Origin: an uncultured Collinsella sp.
Lineage (GTDB): Bacteria > Actinomycetota > Coriobacteriia > Coriobacteriales > Coriobacteriaceae
Direction: 5' to 3'
DNA length: 20,713 nucleotides
Assembly (NCBI GenBank): GCA_900550815.1
Contig: URTW01000011.1
Location: forward strand, 1 to 20,713
In this document: piece after piece, positions 15,222 to 20,713 of the stretch
Layout: each line of letters opens with the position of its first letter
How positions within the stretch are numbered: the first letter of the stretch is position 1
Position numbers and translations under genes: made by a program
The notes under the pieces: model-generated
Seen by the model: the letters and a program-made list of their open reading frames with translations, nothing else
Told to the model about the DNA's origin: nothing
Database searches by the model: none

Positions 15222-15986
15222 ATGCTGCTACCCGATTCCAAGACCGAGCTCGTCCGCCGTGGCAACAAGGTCGTTTACGACCTGGGCGACAAGATCGTCA
15301 AGGTCTTTAACGAGACCAAGCCTGTCTCCGACGTGTTCAACGAGGCTTTGAATCTTGCCCGCATCAATGAGTGCGGCATCCGCAGCCCCAAGGCTCTCGA
15401 GGTTTCCCAGCTCGAGAACGCCAACGGCTGGGCGCTCGTGACCGAGAAGGTTCCGGGCACCACCCTTGCCGAGAAGATGACTGCCGAGCCCCAGCGCTTT
15501 GGTGAGTACCTCGAGATGTTCGTCGACCTCCAGATCGAGATCCACGGCTACACCTCCCCGCTGCTCAACCGTCAGCGTGACAAGTACGCCCGCATGATCG
15601 ACAGCCTTGATCAGCTCAATGCCACCACGCGCTACAACCTTCAGGAGCGTCTGGACGGCATGACCAAGGAGTTCAAGGTCTGCCACGGCGACTTCAACCC
15701 CTCCAACGTCATCGTCGGCGACGACGGCCAGCTCTATGTGTGCGACTGGGCACACGCCACCCAGGGCTCCCCTGCTGCCGACGTTGCCACCACCTACCTG
15801 CTCTTTGCCCTCAACAGCAAGGATCAGGCTGAGGCCTACCTGGAGCTCTACTGCGACCGCGCCGACATGCCGATGCAGGTCGTGCGTCAGTGGACGAGCA
15901 TCGTCGCCGCTTCCGAGCTCGCTCGTAAGCGCAACGTGAACGATGAGTTCCTGAAGAACTGGATCGACGTCGTCGATTATCAGTAA
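15222..15986 (+). CDS. Aminoglycoside phosphotransferase (APH)-fold kinase, substrate unknown
   Basis: The 254-residue product has the APH/choline kinase fold. An N-terminal beta sheet carries a probable ATP-binding lysine (KIVKVF, K27), and ALVTEKVPGTTL is a hinge-like segment near 71-82. The catalytic loop is CHGDFNPSNV at 154-163 (Asp157, Asn162), and the metal-binding Asp175 is in VCDWAHA. This resembles the TIGR02172-type putative phosphotransferases that are common in gut anaerobes and have no proven substrate. Antibiotic resistance should not be inferred from it. The ATG at 15222 has AAAGGA upstream. It lies 88 bases after adhE behind a hairpin and ends at its own strong terminator. 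Confidence 0.8.
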   Translation: MLLPDSKTELVRRGNKVVYDLGDKIVKVFNETKPVSDVFNEALNLARINECGIRSPKALEVSQLENANGWALVTEKVPGTTLAEKMTAEPQRFGEYLEMFVDLQIEIHGYTSPLLNRQRDKYARMIDSLDQLNATTRYNLQERLDGMTKEFKVCHGDFNPSNVIVGDDGQLYVCDWAHATQGSPAADVATTYLLFALNSKDQAEAYLELYCDRADMPMQVVRQWTSIVAASELARKRNVNDEFLKNWIDVVDYQ

Positions 15987-16018
15987 TATCTGAGCGATTT
16001 ATTTCGCATCGGAGGCAC

Positions 16019-16062
16019 AAGGAAAACCCCGCAGCTCGCATGGGCTGTGGGGTTTTCCTTTT
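16019..16062 (+). terminator. Rho-independent terminator of the APH-like gene
   Basis: AAGGAAAACCCC-GCAGC pairs with GCTGT-GGGGTTTTCCTT (16019-16035 with 16044-16060) around an eight-base loop and ends in TTTT. It faces the proS terminator 25 bases further on, so the two transcription units converge without running through each other. Confidence 0.92.
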
Positions 16063-16085
16063 AGATATCGAGGATGCTGCAAGAT

Positions 16086-16133
16086 AAAAGGACGGCCCCG
16101 CATCTCCCCGATTGGAGAAATGCGGGGCCGTCC
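16086..16133 (-). terminator. Rho-independent terminator of the dxr-rseP-ispG-proS operon
   Basis: GGACGGCCCCGCAT (16090-16103) pairs perfectly with ATGCGGGGCCGTCC (16120-16133), and the stem can extend inwards through TCC/GGA. On the minus strand it runs into TTTTATCTT. It lies about 30 bases after the proS stop. Confidence 0.92.
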
Positions 16134-16163
16134 CACATATCGAACTACAAGCGAAATCGTCGA

Positions 16164-17885
16164 TTAACGGCGGGCTGCCTTAACAAGCTCGGCAACCTTG
16201 GCAACGACCTCGTCGATCGCCACGTCCTCGCGCTCGCCCGTGGAACGGTCCTTGAGCTCAACGGTGCCATTCTTAAGGCCGCGCTTGCCCAAAACCACCT
16301 GATACGGGAAGCCCATGAGGTCGGTATCGGCAAACTTACAGCCCGGCCGCTCATCGCGATCGTCGACGACGACCTCGATACCCTCGGCACACAGGCCATC
16401 AACGATCTGCTCGCAGACGGTAGCGCACTCTTCCTTCTTGGGATCGAGCGGAATCACCGCGACCTCGTACGGGGCAACGGAGACCGGCCAGACGATGCCG
16501 TGCTCGTCGTTGTGCTGCTCCACGACGGCAGCAAGCGAGCGGGACACACCAACGCCGTAGCAACCCATGATAAGCGGCTTCTCCTTGCCGTCCTCATCCA
16601 TAAAGGTGGCACCCATGGCCTCGGAATACTTGGTGCCCAGCTGGAAGACCTGGGAACCCTCGATACCGCGAGCAGCGGAGAGGGGCTTGCCGCAGTGTGG
16701 GCAAGGATCGCCGGCCACGACGGTGACCAGGTCGGCCCACTCGTCGACGGTAAAGTCACGCTCGGGGCAGGCACCGGTAAAGTGATAGTCGACCTCGTTG
16801 GCGCCGCAGGCCCACTGCTTGGACTCACGCAGGCTCTCGTCGCACACCAGGCGGATGCCCTCGGGCAAGTTAACCGGTCCGATAAAGCCCTTATGCAGAC
16901 CGTAGGTCTGGAGCTCCTCGTCGGTCATCATGCGATAGCCCTTGCCAAAGACATGCTCGGCCTTGCAATCGTTGAGCTCGTGGTCGCCCGGGACAATGGC
17001 CACGACCGGCTTGCCCTCGGCGTCGATGAGCGCCAGCGACTTTCGCGTGCCGTTCTCGGGGAACCCAAAGAACTTAGCAACAGCCTCGATGGTGCCCATG
17101 CCCGGAGTCTCGACCTTGGTAAGCGTACCGTCGCCAGGACCCTCGGTCACGATGACCTTGGTGCTTGCAGCCTCATCGTCGGCGGCGAAGCCGCAATCAT
17201 CGCAGTAGACGAGCGAAGCCTCGCCGGCGTCGGCCAAAGCCATGTACTCGACGGAGGTATCGCCACCGATCTCGCCGGAGTCGGCGACAACGGGCAGGGC
17301 CTTGATGTAGCAGCGCTCACAGATGTTGGCGTAGGCCTGCTTCATCTTGTCGTACTCCTCCTGCAGACTCTCCTGCGTGGCAGAGAAGCTGTAGGCGTCC
17401 TTCATGATGAACTCACGGCCGCGCATCAGGCCAAAGCGGGGACGGAACTCGTCGCGGAACTTATCCTGGATGTGGTACAGGTTGACGGGCAGCTGTTTGT
17501 AGGAGCGCAGCTCGTTGCGCACCAGGGCCGTGACGGTCTCCTCGTGCGTGGGGCCCAGGACGAACTCGCGACCATGACGGTCGTCAAAGCGCACAAGCTC
17601 CTTGCCATAGGCATCGATACGGCCGGACTCACGCCACAGCTCGGCATCGACCATGATAGGCATCATAAGCTCCTGGGCGCCGGCAGCATCCATCTCGTCG
17701 CGCACGATGTTCTCGATCTTGCGGATCGAGCGCCATGCGAGCGGCAGATAAGAATACAGACCGGCGGCCTCCTTGCGGATCATGCCGGCACGGAGCAGCA
17801 GGCGGTGGCTGGCGAGCTCAGCGTCCGCCGGATCCTCTTTAAGCGTCGGCGCATAGAGCTTAGACATATACATTGCTCGAGTCAT
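16164..17885 (-). CDS. proS: Prolyl-tRNA synthetase, bacterial type with editing domain
   Basis: ProRS charges tRNA-Pro. The 573 residues match the long bacterial form. Class II core elements are AAGLYSYLPLAWRSIRKIE near 40-59, GPTHEE at 111-116, and motif 2 (DKFRDEFRPRFGLMRGREFI, about 141-160). A YbaK-like editing insertion occupies roughly 225-405. Motif 3 is GCYGVGVSRSLAAV near 450, and the C-terminal anticodon-binding domain starts around 475. The ATG at 17885 directly follows the ispG stop, and GAGGAG six bases upstream lies within the end of ispG. In-frame ATGs at residues 5 and 7 are alternatives. It is the last gene of its operon. Confidence 0.97.
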   Translation of the reverse strand: MTRAMYMSKLYAPTLKEDPADAELASHRLLLRAGMIRKEAAGLYSYLPLAWRSIRKIENIVRDEMDAAGAQELMMPIMVDAELWRESGRIDAYGKELVRFDDRHGREFVLGPTHEETVTALVRNELRSYKQLPVNLYHIQDKFRDEFRPRFGLMRGREFIMKDAYSFSATQESLQEEYDKMKQAYANICERCYIKALPVVADSGEIGGDTSVEYMALADAGEASLVYCDDCGFAADDEAASTKVIVTEGPGDGTLTKVETPGMGTIEAVAKFFGFPENGTRKSLALIDAEGKPVVAIVPGDHELNDCKAEHVFGKGYRMMTDEELQTYGLHKGFIGPVNLPEGIRLVCDESLRESKQWACGANEVDYHFTGACPERDFTVDEWADLVTVVAGDPCPHCGKPLSAARGIEGSQVFQLGTKYSEAMGATFMDEDGKEKPLIMGCYGVGVSRSLAAVVEQHNDEHGIVWPVSVAPYEVAVIPLDPKKEECATVCEQIVDGLCAEGIEVVVDDRDERPGCKFADTDLMGFPYQVVLGKRGLKNGTVELKDRSTGEREDVAIDEVVAKVAELVKAARR

Positions 17886-18968
17886 TTATTTCTCCTCAAT
17901 AAGTTTGTCGACCTCTGCCATAAGCGCGTCGACAATTTGGTCCTCAGCTACTTTACCAATGATCTGGCCATGCGAAAAGAGCAAGGCCTGACCACGTCCG
18001 CAAGCAACGCCCAGATCGGCATCAGAAGCCTCGCCGGGGCCATTAACGGCACATCCCATCACAGCGATCGAAAGCGACGCGGAGTAGTTCTTAAGCCGCT
18101 CGGTAACCTCCTCGGCAATGGGAATAAGGTTAACCTGGCAGCGGGCGCACGTGGGGCACGAGACAATCTCGGGGCCACGGCGACGCAGGCCCAACGACTG
18201 CAGAATACCCCAGACAACCGGCGGCTCCTCAACCGGATCAGCTGTGAGCGACACACGCATGGTGTCGCCAATGCCTTCGGAAAGCAAGATACCCAAGCCT
18301 ACAGAGCTCTTGATGGTGCCCTGGAGCTTGGTACCGGCCTCCGTAACGCCCAGATGAAGCGGAACGTGTGGAATCTCACGCGACAGGGCTCGATAGGTAT
18401 CGAGCGTCGTCTGTACGCTATGGGCCTTGGCGGAAAGCACAATGTTGGTAAACCCACGATCCTCAAAGTGCCGCACAAAGCGCTCGCTAGACATCACGAG
18501 CTTTTCGGGCTGCGTGAGGTCATCGCGCTCGGCGATATCCTGCTCAAGCGAGCCCGCGTTCACGCCAATGCGAATCGCGCACCCAGCGGCACCCGCAGCA
18601 TCAATCACCGCGTCAACCTTGGCCCAATCGCCGATATTGCCGGGATTGATGCGAAGCTTGGCGGCACCAGCCTCGACGGCGCCGATGGCGAGTTTATGGT
18701 TAAAGTGAATATCGGCAACGATCGGCACCGGAGACTCGGCACAGATGGTGCGAAAACCCTCAAGCGCGGCCTCGGTGGGCACGCTCACGCGCACGATATC
18801 GCAGCCAGCCTGCGCCAACGCGCACACTTGCGCAAGCGTTGCCTGGGCATCAGCGGTATCGGTGCAGGTCATGGACTGAACCACGACCGGAGCGCCGCCA
18901 CCGATCTGCACGCCGCCCACATGCACGGGGCACGTCAACTCGCGAGGCAAAGGATGGGATAAAGACAA
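17886..18968 (-). CDS. ispG: 4-hydroxy-3-methylbut-2-enyl diphosphate synthase (flavodoxin)
   Basis: IspG converts MEcPP to HMBPP in the MEP isoprenoid pathway using a [4Fe-4S] cluster. The 360-residue product has a TIM barrel (VQSMTCTDT, then LRINPGNIGD and RIGVNAGSLE). Its C-terminal cluster domain has Cys271, Cys274, Cys306 and Glu313 (CPTCARC and VMGCAVNGPGEA), the expected ligand set. The start is uncertain. I chose the TTG at 18968 because AGGGGAG lies eight bases upstream; a GTG at 18977 would abut that site. It begins 13 bases after the rseP stop. Its position with dxr in one operon joins two steps of the same pathway. Confidence 0.95.
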   Translation of the reverse strand: MSLSHPLPRELTCPVHVGGVQIGGGAPVVVQSMTCTDTADAQATLAQVCALAQAGCDIVRVSVPTEAALEGFRTICAESPVPIVADIHFNHKLAIGAVEAGAAKLRINPGNIGDWAKVDAVIDAAGAAGCAIRIGVNAGSLEQDIAERDDLTQPEKLVMSSERFVRHFEDRGFTNIVLSAKAHSVQTTLDTYRALSREIPHVPLHLGVTEAGTKLQGTIKSSVGLGILLSEGIGDTMRVSLTADPVEEPPVVWGILQSLGLRRRGPEIVSCPTCARCQVNLIPIAEEVTERLKNYSASLSIAVMGCAVNGPGEASDADLGVACGRGQALLFSHGQIIGKVAEDQIVDALMAEVDKLIEEK

Positions 18969-18981
18969 TCCAAACACTCCC

Positions 18982-20343
18982 CTACAGAATAAATCGAAGG
19001 ATGTCGGAACGAAGCATATAGACAAACAGCAGCACAAAGAGCGCGATGCCCACATAGCTCACAATCGTCTGGACCTTGAGCGGAAGCTCGCGGCCAGCAA
19101 TCTTTTGAATGATCTCGATGACCAGCTTGCCGCCATCGAGTGGTGGGATGGGCAGCAGGTTCATAAAGCCAAGCGAGAACGAAATGAGGGCGGCAAACGA
19201 AAGGAACGTGGCAGGGCCGGCAGCAGCAACCTGTGAGGACATAACGCTAATGCCCACGATCGAAGAAGACTGCTCGAGAATCTCCATCGTATGCTGCGGC
19301 TGGAGCAGGCGCATCACGCCCTCCGCTGTCTGCACGACATAGGAGCACGAAAGTCGAGCCGACGTGATGGGGTCTAAACGGACCACCTGCGTAGAGGCAT
19401 ACACACCTAGGCGCTCGTCCTCTTTGAGCGCAACCGCGGTCGAATGCTGCTTGCCGTCACGCTCGTACTCGATGGCGATATCGTCCTTACCAGCAGCCTT
19501 ACCGATGGCATCGTAAACGTCCATCCAGGTAGAGCACGATACTCCGTCAACCGAAAGGATCGCGTCGCCGCCCTCGATACCCGCCTTGGCGGCAATAGAC
19601 CCCACGTCAACCAGACCGATCACGTTGGTATCCATCGGCACGGTGACACCCGCAATAGAGTAGATGCTCATAAGCAGCAAAAAGCCCGTCAGGATATTGA
19701 CGAGAATGCCCGCGAGCAGCATAAAGGCGCGCTTGAGAAAGCCCTGGCCAAGATAGGTGTGCGAACGCTCTTGTGCAAGGAACTCGGCCTCGCCGCACGG
19801 CAGCTCCCACACATCGCCCTCGGTAGTCGCATGCTCTCGATCGAAACGGCGGCCGTCAAAGGTGGTGTAACCCGCCGCATCTCGTGGCAGCGTCTGATAC
19901 TTGGTGGGATAGTAGCTCGGCGAGGGCTTCTCCCCTTCCTCATACCAAGGCGCGATAGAGCCCCAACCCAAGAGCAAGGCGCATGCCTCGAGCACATCCT
20001 CCTCGGAAAGCTCGAGCTCGACAGCAAGGTCGGCCACGGTCACGCGACCATGACGGTAGATAGCCGCGAGCACGCGATCGGCGCACGAGACATCGGTCGG
20101 ATCCATACCGCAGATGGCAGCGTAGCCACCCAGCAGCAGCGGGGTCACGCCAAACTTGGTTCCAATGCGACGCGACGTGTAATGGATGTCAAAGCGGCAC
20201 GGCAGGCCCAAAAAGAACTCGGTCACACGGACGCCGCAGGCACGCGCCGCCAAAAAGTGGCCGCCCTCGTGCAAAAACACGAGGACGGAAAGCATCAGCA
20301 GGCCCCAAAAGACCGATGAAAGAACGCTCAGAACAGTATCCAT
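18982..20343 (-). CDS. rseP: RseP-family site-2 (intramembrane) zinc metalloprotease with an inserted domain
   Basis: RseP-type proteases cut transmembrane segments of anti-sigma factors and signal peptides. The 453-residue product has the zinc motif HEGGH at 25-29 in the first membrane segment. A second segment lies at about 204-231, followed by a PDZ-like domain at about 238-320 (AGIEGGDAILSVDG). The metal-binding NLLPIPPLDGG is at about 395-405, and a last membrane segment spans 424-445. Between GGYAAICGM (about residue 80) and FLKRAF (202) is an unusual stretch of about 115 residues (19752-20103). Its first 50 residues look winged-helix-like, and the rest is rich in Tyr, Gly and charged residues. 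The ATG at 20343 is preferred; a TTG at 20358 abuts its only ribosome site. The dxr-rseP-ispG order is widely conserved. Confidence 0.93.
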   Translation of the reverse strand: MDTVLSVLSSVFWGLLMLSVLVFLHEGGHFLAARACGVRVTEFFLGLPCRFDIHYTSRRIGTKFGVTPLLLGGYAAICGMDPTDVSCADRVLAAIYRHGRVTVADLAVELELSEEDVLEACALLLGWGSIAPWYEEGEKPSPSYYPTKYQTLPRDAAGYTTFDGRRFDREHATTEGDVWELPCGEAEFLAQERSHTYLGQGFLKRAFMLLAGILVNILTGFLLLMSIYSIAGVTVPMDTNVIGLVDVGSIAAKAGIEGGDAILSVDGVSCSTWMDVYDAIGKAAGKDDIAIEYERDGKQHSTAVALKEDERLGVYASTQVVRLDPITSARLSCSYVVQTAEGVMRLLQPQHTMEILEQSSSIVGISVMSSQVAAAGPATFLSFAALISFSLGFMNLLPIPPLDGGKLVIEIIQKIAGRELPLKVQTIVSYVGIALFVLLFVYMLRSDILRFIL

Positions 20344-20368
20344 AAAACGAAAAAGCAATCCTTATGGG

Positions 20369-20713
20369 TTAGGAACGGGTTGCGGCGAGCGCCTGCGCAG
20401 CTTTTTCACGCGCCCACGCATCGATGTCGCGAAGCTGCTCAAACGAATCGACCGCCTGCATATCGTGGGCATCCATGCAGGATTCCACAATGCGATCGAT
20501 ATCGGTAAAGCTGCAGCCATCGTGCAGGAAGGCATCGACGGCGACCTCGTTGGCGGCATTGAGCACGCACGGCATGGTGCCACCCGTCTTGCCGGCACGC
20601 TCGGCCAGTGCCAGACAGCGGAAGGTATCCATGTCGGCAGCATCAAACGTGAGCTGTCCCAGCTCGCGGAAATCGATACGTCCGTCCGCCGTAAAATAAA
20701 AGAGCAGCTTATT
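20369..20713 (-). CDS. dxr: 1-deoxy-D-xylulose-5-phosphate reductoisomerase, C-terminal 114 residues
   Basis: Dxr (IspC) makes MEP from DXP with NADPH. Only the C-terminus lies in the window, and the frame is open to the right edge. The visible part holds the segment LTFDAADMDTFRCLALAERA and then GGTMPCVLNAANEVAVDAFL. That is the family's conserved C-terminal region (usually PAVLNAANEVAV). A four-helix C-terminal tail follows and ends with a TAA at 20369. The rseP start is 25 bases downstream, so the two are very probably cotranscribed. The catalytic and NADPH-binding parts are outside the window. Confidence 0.95.
   Translation of the reverse strand, partial: NKLLFYFTADGRIDFRELGQLTFDAADMDTFRCLALAERAGKTGGTMPCVLNAANEVAVDAFLHDGCSFTDIDRIVESCMDAHDMQAVDSFEQLRDIDAWAREKAAQALAATRS

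Noticed and set aside
16074..18962. Plus-strand open frame of 962 codons opposite proS and ispG
   Set aside because: It mirrors two clear minus-strand genes. Long antisense frames are expected from GC-rich codon bias, and the translation has no recognisable domain.

Overview
The window reads as a chromosomal segment of a high-GC Gram-positive bacterium, most likely a Collinsella-type member of the Coriobacteriia. The evidence is the actinobacterial integration host factor (mIHF) placed between pyrF and gmk-rpoZ, the GC-rich codon use with GTG and TTG starts, PyrR-controlled pyrimidine genes with a PyrD/PyrK class 1B enzyme, and a fermentative AdhE. Almost all of it is core metabolism and information processing on the minus strand. 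The exceptions on the plus strand are rpmB, adhE and a kinase-like gene.

Right to left along the minus strand, the first operon is dxr (cut by the right edge), rseP, ispG and proS (20713-16164). It joins two MEP isoprenoid genes to a site-2 protease and prolyl-tRNA synthetase and ends at a strong terminator (16086-16133). Converging on it from the left are the plus-strand genes adhE (12489-15133) and an APH-like kinase (15222-15986), the latter with its own terminator. A RAYT-type HUH transposase with near-perfect 47-nt inverted repeats (11291-12331) sits between the rpmB terminator and adhE.

The pyrimidine operon pyrR-pyrB-pyrC-pyrK-pyrD-pyrF (10542-5220, minus) is headed by a PyrR-style attenuator leader (10582-10690). 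PyrR and UMP would control the whole UMP branch from aspartate transcarbamoylase to OMP decarboxylase; carAB and pyrE are not in the window. Next come mihF-gmk-rpoZ-thiI (4980-2570), which has its own promoter and terminator, then comEA-comEC (2356 to the left edge), the DNA-uptake receptor and channel.

Two conserved genes, pyrC and adhE, each have their frame broken by an apparent single-base deletion with odd residues next to it. This looks more like local sequence error than biology, but needs checking. The most unusual genuine features are a cytoplasmic, winged-helix-like insertion of about 115 residues in RseP, the repeat architecture of the transposase element, the pyr leader, and an unexplained 58-nt stem-loop between pyrF and mihF. 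I see no CRISPR array, tRNA, rRNA, prophage or defence system.
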